Source: JBMNNU01 sp050942695 (GTDB lineage Bacteria; Chloroflexota; UBA6077). Taken from it: DNA of 6,543 nt. Position numbers and translations under genes: made by a program. Location: positions 1 through 6,543 of the forward strand of contig JBMNNU010000186.1 in NCBI GenBank assembly GCA_050942695.1, given 5' to 3'. The stretch's first letter is position 1; each line of letters starts with the position of its first letter. Of this stretch, positions 1 through 6,147 are shown one piece after another. The notes under the pieces were generated by a model. It made no database searches. It had not been told where the DNA came from and was given only the letters and a program-made list of their open reading frames with translations.

Positions 1-1017
1 CGTTCGTGCAGCGGTGGCCATAGCCTGTACTAGCTTTTCCCTATCTATTTGGTGGTTAGTTGCCAGGGCATGGTCTACTCCAAATCGGGCCAGCAGCCGC
101 TGTTCGTGGGTGACCAGAGTGCCTTTAAGGCGGTCGGCACCGCGAGAAGCTGAGCCGATCAAGGCTCCCAACTGGCCGGCTGAGCCAAGCTCCATTACCG
201 ACAGGGTAGTGTCCTGGTCGCTCAAAAGGGCTCCGACAACATCGGCTAACGTCTCCTGATCGGTACCGTATATGTTTTCTCCCAAAATTGCCCTTGCTTT
301 GCGCTCAACCGCCTCAACCATCTCCGCGGCTTTTTCTCGACTGGGCGCCTTCGCCGTGATCCGAACGTGGATACCATCCTGCTTTGCATAGGTAGCTACC
401 GTTGGGTTGGAGGACTCCGTCAACTCTCTCAGCTCGTCTTCAACCCACGACTCCCCGATACCTAGCACTTTGATCGTCCGCGAAAAGATGATACCTGTTC
501 CCGCCAGAGCTGAGAGGCGCGGCATCACCTCAAGCTCCCACATCCGCTTCATCTCAACAGGAACCCCGGGCATAGCGACTATAACATGCCCGTCACGCTC
601 TACCCACCATCCCGGAGCAGTGCCGATGGGGTTAGGAAGTACGGTTGCCGAGGGGATCAAGGTTGCCTGTTTGATATTTCGCTCTGGCATAGTCCGCCCA
701 CGCCGAGCGAAAAAGGCCCTCAACTCCGCCTCGAGGGCAGGTTGTACAACCATCTCCTCCCCTAGCAGCTTCGATATCGCCTCCCTGGTCAAATCATCCC
801 CTGTTGGCCCCAATCCCCCACTGATCACCATAAGATCGGAGCGTTCCCAACCGGTTCGGAAAGCCTGTGTTAGCCGATCCAAATTATCTCCGACCTGACT
901 TATCCAGTAGACATCGATTCCCAATGTAGAAAGAGATTGGGCTAGGTAGGGCGCGTTGGTATCTACCAACTGTCCCAGCAGCAACTCCGTCCCAACGGAC
1001 ACTATTTCACTCTTCAT
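1..1017 (-). CDS. cinA: CinA-family protein, C-terminal part cut off by the window edge
   Basis: This reads from an ATG at 1017 to the left edge without a stop: 339 residues of a family usually about 410-420 long. Residues 1-170 are the MoCF/COG1058 domain, with GTELLLGQ (9-16), DTN (19-21), the signature SGGLGPTGDDLTRE (66-79), N114/KQA (116-118) and MPGVPVEM (149-156). Residues about 176-250 form the KH-like middle domain. In characterised CinA proteins these parts cleave ADP-ribose. The C-terminal domain is normally an NMN amidase that feeds NAD recycling. It begins near residue 255, but the usual AESCTGG motif reads MELGSAG (275-281), so the nucleophilic Ser is gone; the Lys of the following Y-x(4)-K motif is also not visible. 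I infer a working N-terminal domain and a probably inactive amidase domain. It lies 3 bases after thiD and is presumably co-transcribed with it. Family assignment is secure; activity is not. Confidence 0.93.
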   Translation of the reverse strand, partial: MKSEIVSVGTELLLGQLVDTNAPYLAQSLSTLGIDVYWISQVGDNLDRLTQAFRTGWERSDLMVISGGLGPTGDDLTREAISKLLGEEMVVQPALEAELRAFFARRGRTMPERNIKQATLIPSATVLPNPIGTAPGWWVERDGHVIVAMPGVPVEMKRMWELEVMPRLSALAGTGIIFSRTIKVLGIGESWVEDELRELTESSNPTVATYAKQDGIHVRITAKAPSREKAAEMVEAVERKARAILGENIYGTDQETLADVVGALLSDQDTTLSVMELGSAGQLGALIGSASRGADRLKGTLVTHEQRLLARFGVDHALATNHQIDREKLVQAMATAART

Positions 1018-1020
1018 ATC

Positions 1021-1809
1021 TTATCCCCGATAGAGGGCAAAGAGGTGATTGACTGGCCCGTGCCCTTTTCCTAACGGATAGGCGTGCTGGATGGCAGCGG
1101 TAATGTAGCGCTTAGCGCCGTCAACAGCTTCAGGAACGGTTTTACCCAGAGCCAGCAAAGCTGCAATAGCCGCCGATAAGGTGCATCCTGTGCCGTGGGT
1201 GTTAGTCGTTACAACCCGTTGCGCCCTGAAAGAGGCGAATTCCTTCCCATCGAATAGCCAATCCACGGCGTCCCCGTCGGCATGTCCGCCTTTCACCAGG
1301 ACGTATCGCGACCCCAGTTCGTGTATCCTCCTAGCCGCATCCTTGACCCCTCCCTCGTCGCGGATCTCGATGCCTGAAAGCACCTCTGCCTCCCGCCGGT
1401 TCGGCGTAATGACTGCAGCCAAAGGGATCAGCGATTCTTTGATTGCATCCACGGCCTCGGTTTTTAATAAGAGGTCCCCGCTAGTAGCTACCATGACCGG
1501 GTCGACCACGACATTGGTTATGTCGAATTCCTTTATCTTGCGGCATACCGAATCGATGATCTCAGCGCTGAACAACATCCCTGTTTTCATCGCGTCTACA
1601 CCGATGTCGCTTGCCACTGCATCGAACTGAGCTTCGATGAATGACGGGGGAATATCGTAGATCGCGGTCACGCCCAGAGTGTTCTGAGCTGTGAGCGCGG
1701 TTATTACAGATGTACCATGTACACCTAAGGCCGCGAAGCTTTTCAGATCGGCCTGAATCCCTGCTCCACCTCCGGAGTCGGACCCTGCTACAGTTAAAGC
1801 TGTCTTCAT
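1021..1809 (-). CDS. thiD: Hydroxymethylpyrimidine / phosphomethylpyrimidine kinase ThiD
   Basis: This 262-residue protein, the usual ThiD length, belongs to the ribokinase-like (PfkB) fold. It phosphorylates HMP to HMP-P and then HMP-PP, the pyrimidine half of thiamine diphosphate, in the cytosol. Motifs visible in order are AGSDSGGGAGIQAD (8-21) for pyrimidine binding, MKTGML (74-79), VDPVMVATSGD (102-112), ITPNRREAEVLSG (134-146), LVKGGH (171-176) and the phosphate-binding, catalytic HGTGC (205-209) with Cys209. It ends in the typical PVNHLF (252-257). All key residues are present, so it should be active. The ATG at 1809 has GGAG 8 bases upstream and places GSDSGGG at the usual distance. 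cinA follows after 3 bases. No other thi gene is in view and no TPP riboswitch is recognisable upstream, so it may serve HMP salvage or work with thi genes elsewhere; that last point is inference. Confidence 0.97.
   Translation of the reverse strand: MKTALTVAGSDSGGGAGIQADLKSFAALGVHGTSVITALTAQNTLGVTAIYDIPPSFIEAQFDAVASDIGVDAMKTGMLFSAEIIDSVCRKIKEFDITNVVVDPVMVATSGDLLLKTEAVDAIKESLIPLAAVITPNRREAEVLSGIEIRDEGGVKDAARRIHELGSRYVLVKGGHADGDAVDWLFDGKEFASFRAQRVVTTNTHGTGCTLSAAIAALLALGKTVPEAVDGAKRYITAAIQHAYPLGKGHGPVNHLFALYRG
1024..1028 (-). promoter_or_regulatory. Ribosome binding site of cinA, inside the thiD stop region
   Basis: On the minus strand GGGGA lies 6 bases before the cinA ATG (1017) and directly abuts the thiD TAA stop. 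It supports this start and suggests that ribosomes ending thiD can reload on cinA. Confidence 0.6.
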
Positions 1810-1828
1810 TGCTATGTCTCCGTTCCTA

Positions 1829-1957
1829 GCTGTCAGCAGTCAGCTTTTGACATTATCGATACAGGCAAACAGTGAGAAGTTTATGATAAAGAGAGCATAA
1901 ATGCCAGTTTCCCATGAACCAGCTTGGTCAACTGATTAATGTCAGCTTTGGCTGTCA
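1829..1957. repeat. Short repeated words GCTGTCA and GTCAGCTTT flanking the thiD upstream region
   Basis: GTCAGCTTT occurs at 1839-1847 and again at 1941-1949. GCTGTCA occurs at 1829-1835 and again at 1951-1957. The two words lie in one order near thiD and in the opposite order at the far end. The copy near thiD also contains AGCTG (1828-1832) and CAGCT (1841-1845) as a small inverted repeat. A separate inverted repeat, TTTATG/CATAAA (1880-1885 and 1896-1901), lies between them. These could be remnants of a small dispersed element or regulator sites. The repetition is seen directly; the role is unknown. Confidence 0.4.
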
Positions 1958-1967
1958 ACGATTACAA

Positions 1968-1990
1968 AGCCATAGTATTACCTGATGGCT
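1968..1990 (-). terminator. Possible weak stem-loop after the crotonase gene
   Basis: A perfect 6 bp inverted repeat, AGCCAT/ATGGCT with an 11-base loop, begins 5 bases beyond the crotonase TAA stop (1996-1998). On the minus strand it is followed only by TTTG, so as an intrinsic terminator it is weak. If it works, thiD-cinA forms a separate unit from the crotonase gene. Confidence 0.25.
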
Positions 1991-1995
1991 GATTT

Positions 1996-2781
1996 TTACC
2001 TTCCCCTGAAGTTGGGTGGACGCTTTTCGGTGAATGCAGCCATGCCTTCGCGTTGGTCATCAGTGGAGAAGCAGAGAGCGAAGAGCCCCGACTCCAGCTC
2101 GGATAAGGCATCCATATCCGCGGAACGCGCGCTATTCATACACCGCTTGGCGTAAGCCACTGCGATTGGGGCTTGGCTGGCCAGGAGGTCCGCTAATTGA
2201 TATGCTTCACGAGATACCTGGTTGTGTGGCACTACCCGGTTAACTAGGCCGATTCTAAGCGCCTCATCTGCGGATATCAGCCTGCCAGAAAAAATCAACT
2301 CTCGAGCAAATCCTTCCCCAACTATTCGGGCCAGCCTAATGGTGCCCCCCCATCCCGGGCAAATTCCCAAACTGATATCCGGCGCTCCCATTCTGACACC
2401 GTCGCCGGCTATACGGATGTCGCATGCCAGAGCTAACTCAAATCCACCCCCTAATGCCACCCCGTTTATGGCAGCTATCACAGGCTTTTCTATCTCCTCG
2501 ATCAACCGCGTTAAACGGTGGCCTTCTCTTGCGAAACGTCTCGCGGCCTGTGTCGATTTCCAGCTCATCTCCTTGATGCTGGCGCCACCCATGAACGCCT
2601 CTTCCCCGGCACCGGTGATTATCACAGCCCTGATGTTTACATCCGAAGCCGCTGAAGAAAATGCGGCGATAAGCTCTGATAGCGTCTCTGAGTTGACAGC
2701 GTTCAACGCCTCAGGACGATTAACCTTTATTCGCAAGATACGTTCGAGTCGCTCTATCTGGACATGGCTGGTCCCTAGCAT
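1996..2781 (-). CDS. Enoyl-CoA hydratase/isomerase (crotonase) family protein
   Basis: At 261 residues this is a standard single-domain crotonase. These enzymes bind acyl-CoA thioesters in the cytosol and stabilise an enolate in an oxyanion hole; typical roles are beta-oxidation or anaerobic acid degradation. Visible are NRPEALNAV (21-29), the first oxyanion-hole segment MGGASIKEM (64-72), NGVALGGGFELALACDI (106-122) with the second oxyanion Gly and the first catalytic Glu (E115), and APDISLGICPGWGGTIRL (133-150). The C-terminal FSTDDQREGMAAFTEKRPPNF (238-258, with one break here: EGMAAF 245-250) is also typical. Where rat mitochondrial hydratase has its second catalytic Glu (E164), this protein has D135. 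It also has Ser where many hydratases have Asp in GGADIKEM. Plain hydratase activity is therefore likely but not certain; an isomerase or another crotonase reaction is possible. AGGAGG 8 bases upstream of the ATG fixes the start. Substrate cannot be named. Confidence 0.93.
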   Translation of the reverse strand: MLGTSHVQIERLERILRIKVNRPEALNAVNSETLSELIAAFSSAASDVNIRAVIITGAGEEAFMGGASIKEMSWKSTQAARRFAREGHRLTRLIEEIEKPVIAAINGVALGGGFELALACDIRIAGDGVRMGAPDISLGICPGWGGTIRLARIVGEGFARELIFSGRLISADEALRIGLVNRVVPHNQVSREAYQLADLLASQAPIAVAYAKRCMNSARSADMDALSELESGLFALCFSTDDQREGMAAFTEKRPPNFRGR

Positions 2782-2789
2782 CTGGCAAA

Positions 2790-2795
2790 CCTCCT
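2790..2795 (-). promoter_or_regulatory. Strong ribosome binding site of the crotonase gene
   Basis: The minus strand carries a full AGGAGG 8 bases before the ATG at 2781. It is the strongest Shine-Dalgarno site in the window and suggests efficient translation. Confidence 0.75.
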
Positions 2796-2828
2796 CGGGC
2801 TGGGAATCTGTTAGGGGAATCGCAGCCT

Positions 2829-2857
2829 ATTGTATTGTGGATATTACTTCCACACAA
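2829..2857 (-). promoter_or_regulatory. Candidate sigma70-type promoter for the crotonase gene
   Basis: On the minus strand TTGTGT (2852-2857) and TACAAT (2829-2834) are separated by exactly 17 bases. The -10 box matches the consensus at 5 of 6 positions and the -35 box at 3 of 6. The predicted start would leave a leader of roughly 40 bases ending in the AGGAGG site. A small inverted pair, TGTGG (2836-2840) and CCACA (2850-2854), overlaps the spacer and -35 box and could be an operator. This is prediction only. Confidence 0.35.
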
Positions 2858-2860
2858 GAA

Positions 2861-2889
2861 CAGCAATCATCGATGTTACGCGATTGCTG
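2861..2889. promoter_or_regulatory. Perfect 8+8 bp dyad between the divergent promoters, candidate operator
   Basis: CAGCAATC (2861-2868) and GATTGCTG (2882-2889) are exact reverse complements with a 13-base spacer. The half-site centres are 21 bases apart, two helical turns, so a dimer could contact one face of the DNA. The dyad sits between the candidate -35 boxes of the two divergent genes, and no T-run follows it, which argues against a terminator. A binding site for a shared regulator is the most natural reading. The regulator is not in the window. Confidence 0.4.
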
Positions 2890-2900
2890 CATCTTTCCGC

Positions 2901-2929
2901 TTGTAGACTGCGCGCCGTTGCTATACAAT
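2901..2929 (+). promoter_or_regulatory. Candidate sigma70-type promoter for the SpeE-like membrane protein gene
   Basis: TTGTAG (2901-2906) and TACAAT (2924-2929) are 17 bases apart; the -10 box matches the consensus at 5 of 6 positions and the -35 box at 3 of 6. The leader to the TTG start would be about 70 bases. An alternative pair, TTGCTA (2918-2923) and CATACT (2941-2946), also has a 17-base spacer with 4 of 6 matches in each box. Both are predictions. Confidence 0.33.
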
Positions 2930-2996
2930 CCTGCGGATATCATACTGTGTGATTTGTTACATATATACGACAACGGCCAATATCTTTTAATAACGT

Positions 2997-3002
2997 GGGA
3001 GG
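2997..3002 (+). promoter_or_regulatory. Ribosome binding site that fixes a TTG start
   Basis: GGGAGG lies 5 bases before the TTG at 3008. No ATG in this frame lies close by upstream. The first downstream in-frame ATG (3053) has no comparable site and would remove much of the first membrane segment. This decides the start of the SpeE-like gene. Confidence 0.65.
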
Positions 3003-3007
3003 CTATT

Positions 3008-4576
3008 TTGTTCGGCAGAAAGACGGTTTGGACGTCCTACTTAATCGTTTTTATGGCCAGCTCTTGCGGCATGATTATCGAACTTGTAGCCGGCCGAATC
3101 ATGGCTCCCTATATTGGCGTATCTCTATACACCTGGACCAGCATTATCGGGGTCGTGCTAGCCGGAATGAGCCTGGGCAACTATCTCGGCGGCAGGATCG
3201 CCGACCGCTCTCCAAGACATCATACCCTTGGGATTCTCTTCTTGTTATGTGGGCTAGCTAGCCTGAGTATATTGCCCTTAATCGGGTATGTTGCCGGCGG
3301 GGCCAATAATTTACAGCTCCCTCTTATGGCAAAGATCGTGTTCCTCACCGCTGTCGTCTTCTTCCTTCCTAGCTGCCTCATCGGTACGATATCCCCAATG
3401 GTGGTTAAGCTGACCCTCAAAGACCTGAAGGAGACGGGGTCGACCGTTGGTAAGATCTACGCTTGGTCGACGGCAGGAAGCATCGTAGGGACATTTGCCA
3501 CTGGCTTCGTCCTCATTTCCTGGTTTGGTACCCGCATGATAGTAGCGGGCGTATCCGTTCTTCTGCTACTTATGGGGCTTGTCTTTGGTAAGTTTTGGAA
3601 AAGGGAAAGCGAGGAAAAAGGGCATGTGACGACCGTCTCCTCTGCCCTTCTGATCGGCGCTTTTCTAGGGTTCGGCTACTACTTATACACTGAAGATGCC
3701 TACAAATCCCCTTTCTGGAAAGAAAGTAACTACTTTTCCATTAAGATTTACGACCAAGGTGATTACGAAGGGGGTAAGAAGGTCAAAGTCCTGGCTCTGG
3801 ATCACCTTGTTCACAGCTTCGTTGCCCTGGATGACCCCACTCACCTGCAATACTCTTACGAAAAGGTGTACGCCGATATCGTGGAGTATCTGTCTCAGAC
3901 TCGTCCGTCGATGAACGCACTCTTCATCGGCGGCGGGGGATACACTTTTCCCCGGTATATGGAGCACATCTATCCCACCAGCAACCTGGAGGTGATAGAG
4001 ATAGATCCGGACGTGACGCGGGCTGCTTACGAAGAGTTGGGTTTGCCCAGGGATACCAGGATCGTGACCCATAACATGGACGGGCGGATGTTCTTTGACG
4101 ACTCGTCTCCCAAAGGCTACTACGACATCATCCTTGGAGATGCTTTCAACGATCTATCGGTGCCCTATCACCTCACTACGCTGGAGTTCAGCCAGGATCT
4201 TAAGGAAACGCTGAAGCCCGACGGGTTCTACCTAGTTAATATCATCGATAACCCCACAAAGGGCGCTTTCATAAGGCCTTATATCAACACCTTGAAGCAG
4301 GTTTTCCCCCACGTTACGATCGCTGCGATTGGTAAGGGCTGGCAATCATCGGCTCAAAACACTCTAATCGTGGTAGCCTCCAATACCCCATTGGATCCAG
4401 AGCATTTCACGGAGACCCTAGCCAACCTTCGCGGTGGCACAGAACCATCCACAATGATCATGCCTCAGGATGAGCTGGCCCACTATTTAAGCCAGGGCAC
4501 GGATCTCATCCTGACCGACGATTACGTTCCCGTGGATCAACTGATCGCCACTCTGTTCGACGAGCGGGGTTACTAG
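3008..4576 (+). CDS. Membrane-anchored spermidine-synthase-like protein (fused transporter-like/SpeE-like)
   Basis: The product has 522 residues from a TTG start. The N-terminal part has about seven hydrophobic segments (roughly 8-27, 43-61, 73-95, 107-128, 150-170, 176-194, 208-226) with family motifs IELVAGRIMAPYIGVSLYTW (24-43), GMSLGNYLGGRIADR (53-67) and a GTISPMVVKL stretch (126-135). From about 240 a soluble Rossmann domain follows: nucleotide-binding GGGGYTFPRY (308-317), VIEIDPDV (329-336) with an acidic ribose-contact residue, NMDGRMFF (356-363), GDAFNDLSVPYHLTTLEF (377-394) and LTDDYVPVDQL (502-512). These match the fused MFS/spermidine-synthase family, whose reaction is mostly unproven. 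The DxxDP loop of true aminopropyltransferases is absent, so polyamine synthesis should not be assumed. The open frame continues upstream of 3008, but there it runs antisense to the crotonase gene. It is transcribed divergently from that gene and ends convergently with the hemD fusion. Confidence 0.9.
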   Translation: MFGRKTVWTSYLIVFMASSCGMIIELVAGRIMAPYIGVSLYTWTSIIGVVLAGMSLGNYLGGRIADRSPRHHTLGILFLLCGLASLSILPLIGYVAGGANNLQLPLMAKIVFLTAVVFFLPSCLIGTISPMVVKLTLKDLKETGSTVGKIYAWSTAGSIVGTFATGFVLISWFGTRMIVAGVSVLLLLMGLVFGKFWKRESEEKGHVTTVSSALLIGAFLGFGYYLYTEDAYKSPFWKESNYFSIKIYDQGDYEGGKKVKVLALDHLVHSFVALDDPTHLQYSYEKVYADIVEYLSQTRPSMNALFIGGGGYTFPRYMEHIYPTSNLEVIEIDPDVTRAAYEELGLPRDTRIVTHNMDGRMFFDDSSPKGYYDIILGDAFNDLSVPYHLTTLEFSQDLKETLKPDGFYLVNIIDNPTKGAFIRPYINTLKQVFPHVTIAAIGKGWQSSAQNTLIVVASNTPLDPEHFTETLANLRGGTEPSTMIMPQDELAHYLSQGTDLILTDDYVPVDQLIATLFDERGY

Positions 4577-4600
4577 TGAACTAACCGCGTTATCACGAGG

Positions 4601-4630
4601 CGCGCGCAGGGCTGAAGCCTTCGGCGGCTA
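4601..4630. repeat. GC-rich hairpin, possible dispersed intergenic repeat or bidirectional terminator
   Basis: The 56 bases between the convergent stops contain GCTGAA (4611-4616) and TTCGGC (4620-4625), which can pair over six positions (one G-T) around a 3-base loop, followed by GGCTAC. The wording GGGCTGAAGCC...GGCTAC resembles a class of short dispersed hairpins that I recall from many environmental bacterial genomes; that link is from memory and untested. No T-run is present on either side, so it is a poor intrinsic terminator. Confidence 0.35.
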
Positions 4631-4632
4631 CA

Positions 4633-6147
4633 TTACTCTTCGCTCTCTACCAGGGCTTGTACCAAGCCGGGGATCGTGTGTTCCGATGCGACGATGTCCA
4701 CCCTGATGCCCAACTCCCTGGCTGTATTTGCGGTTATCGGACCTATACAGGCCACTTTGGTGGTAGCGAGCAACGCTGGAGCGTCTTTTCCTAGACCATC
4801 CGCTAGGAAACGGACGGTGGATGAGCTTGCGAACGTTGCGATATCGATCTCTCCATCTCTCAACTGCTCTCGAAGAACCGACAGATCGCGATGTGTGGGG
4901 ACTGCCCGGTAGGCAACCACCCGGTCGACGTTCGCTCCGGCTTTTTCTAGCTCCTCCCCCAACACATCTCTCGCCATCTCAGCCCTCGGGAGCAGCACTT
5001 TCATCCTATCGACGCCGGCGGATATCATGGCTTCCGCAACCTTCTCAGCGATATACTGATCTGGCATTACGTCAACTTTGAGATGGCAACGGCTCAACTC
5101 TTGAGCTGTTGCCGGCCCGATAGCCGCTAATCGAGCGCTACCAAGCGCCCGAACGTCGCAACCTAGAGCATCTAGCCTCTCAAGGAAGATCCTAACCCCG
5201 TTTGCGCTGGTAAATACCACCCAATCGTAGTCACTTAGACTCGCCAACGCCCGGTCCAGATCGTTAAAGGAGTCGGGCGGAACGATCTTCAGAACTGGGA
5301 TCTCCACTGGTTCGGCTCCCTGTTCTGCCAACAAGGCCGAAAGAGCGCTTGCCTGCTCTCGACTCCTCGTTACAAGCACACGCTTCCCATACAGCGGCCG
5401 GTTGTCCCACCATCGCAGCTTCGATCGAAGGCTAACGACGCTGCCTACGACGATCACAACCGGAGGCTGAAATTTCGAAGCAGCCGCTTTAGCGGCGATA
5501 TCTCCCAAAGTACCTACCAGGGTTTCCTGCCGCGTCCAGGTACCCCAACGGATCAGCGCTACCGGCGTGTCGGCGGCTCGGCCGTATTGCATCAACCGCT
5601 GTACGATAACCTCGAGGTTTTCCATACCCATCAAGAAAATCAAGGTTCCGGCAGCCGTAGCCAGCTTCTCCCATTGGATAGTGGATTTGGTCTTAGTCGG
5701 GTCTTCGTGTCCGGTAACGACGGCAAAAGAGGTATTGTGGGATCGATGGGTTACCGGAACACCGGCGTAGGCAGGGGCTGCGATGGCTGATGTGATACCT
5801 GGGACTATCTCGAACGGGATCCCAGCCGCAGCAAGCTCTTCGGCCTCCTCTCCCCCACGGCCGAATATGAAGGGGTCGCCACCATGAAGCCGAACTACGG
5901 TCTTCCCCTCCCTGGCCTTGTCCACCAGCAACCGGTTGATCTCTCCCTGTTTTAAGGTGTGCTGGCTTGATGCCTTGCCGGCATATATGCGTTCCACATC
6001 AGGCCGTGCGTAGCGATCGATGATCGCTGGGTTCGCCAAACGGTCGTAGACCAACACGTCTGCCATACCTAGAATACGCGCTGCCTTGACTGTGAGCAGG
6101 CCGGGGTCACCCGGCCCGGCGCCGATGAGGTAGACTTTCTTGATCAC
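4633..6147 (-). CDS. cobA-hemD: Fused uroporphyrinogen-III C-methyltransferase / uroporphyrinogen-III synthase
   Basis: This 504-residue protein joins two cytosolic tetrapyrrole enzymes. Residues 1-245 are the SAM-dependent methyltransferase (CobA/SUMT): YLIGAGPGDPGLLTVKA (6-22), VYDRL (33-37), the SAM-site loop HGGDPFIFGRGGEE (88-101), VPGITSAIAAPAYAGVPVTHR (115-135, broken here as VPGIT 115-119 and GVPVTHR 129-135) and VTGHED (144-149). It makes precorrin-2 for siroheme and corrinoids. Residues about 253-504 are HemD, which closes hydroxymethylbilane to uroporphyrinogen III: KRVLVTRSREQA (255-266), DWVVFTSANGVRIF (308-321), AAIGPATA (341-348), LLPRAEMARDVL (385-396), VAYRA (411-415), ASSSTVRF (440-447) and ACIGPITANTA (466-476). 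HemD is a weakly conserved family, yet both lobes are visible. The start is a GTG preceded by GGAGG, overlapping the hemC stop as GTGA, so translation is probably coupled. Both halves look intact and the fusion is a known arrangement. Confidence 0.96.
   Translation of the reverse strand: MIKKVYLIGAGPGDPGLLTVKAARILGMADVLVYDRLANPAIIDRYARPDVERIYAGKASSQHTLKQGEINRLLVDKAREGKTVVRLHGGDPFIFGRGGEEAEELAAAGIPFEIVPGITSAIAAPAYAGVPVTHRSHNTSFAVVTGHEDPTKTKSTIQWEKLATAAGTLIFLMGMENLEVIVQRLMQYGRAADTPVALIRWGTWTRQETLVGTLGDIAAKAAASKFQPPVVIVVGSVVSLRSKLRWWDNRPLYGKRVLVTRSREQASALSALLAEQGAEPVEIPVLKIVPPDSFNDLDRALASLSDYDWVVFTSANGVRIFLERLDALGCDVRALGSARLAAIGPATAQELSRCHLKVDVMPDQYIAEKVAEAMISAGVDRMKVLLPRAEMARDVLGEELEKAGANVDRVVAYRAVPTHRDLSVLREQLRDGEIDIATFASSSTVRFLADGLGKDAPALLATTKVACIGPITANTARELGIRVDIVASEHTIPGLVQALVESEE

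Noticed and set aside
1..260. Frameshift explaining the odd CinA C-terminus
   Set aside because: The reading frame is open to the edge, and residues around the changed motif still align in order with the family, so substitution is the simpler explanation.
407..898. 163-codon plus-strand open frame
   Set aside because: It is antisense to cinA, whose motifs are continuous across the region. The product is low-complexity and Ser/Pro/Arg-rich with no known features.
1181..1630. 149-codon plus-strand open frame
   Set aside because: It is antisense to thiD, which is complete and motif-rich. No independent ribosome site or domain was seen.
1930..1958. Promoter for thiD at the perfect TTGACA (1953-1958, minus strand)
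   Set aside because: No acceptable -10 box lies 16-18 bases downstream; the best nearby TAAT-like sequence is only about 14 bases away.
1810..1995. TPP riboswitch upstream of thiD
   Set aside because: I looked for the conserved CTGAGA-type and following helix motifs of the THI element on the minus strand and did not find them.
2861..2889. Dyad as an intrinsic terminator
   Set aside because: No T-run follows on either strand, the loop is long at 13 bases, and it sits upstream of both divergent genes rather than after one.
2222..3007. Open frame continuing about 262 codons upstream of the SpeE-like gene on the plus strand
   Set aside because: It runs antisense through most of the crotonase gene, which has clear family motifs and a strong ribosome site. 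The translated extension shows no recognisable domain, while GGGAGG before the TTG at 3008 marks the real start.
3683..4072. 129-codon minus-strand open frame
   Set aside because: It lies antisense within the SpeE-like Rossmann domain, whose motifs are intact; no recognisable protein features.
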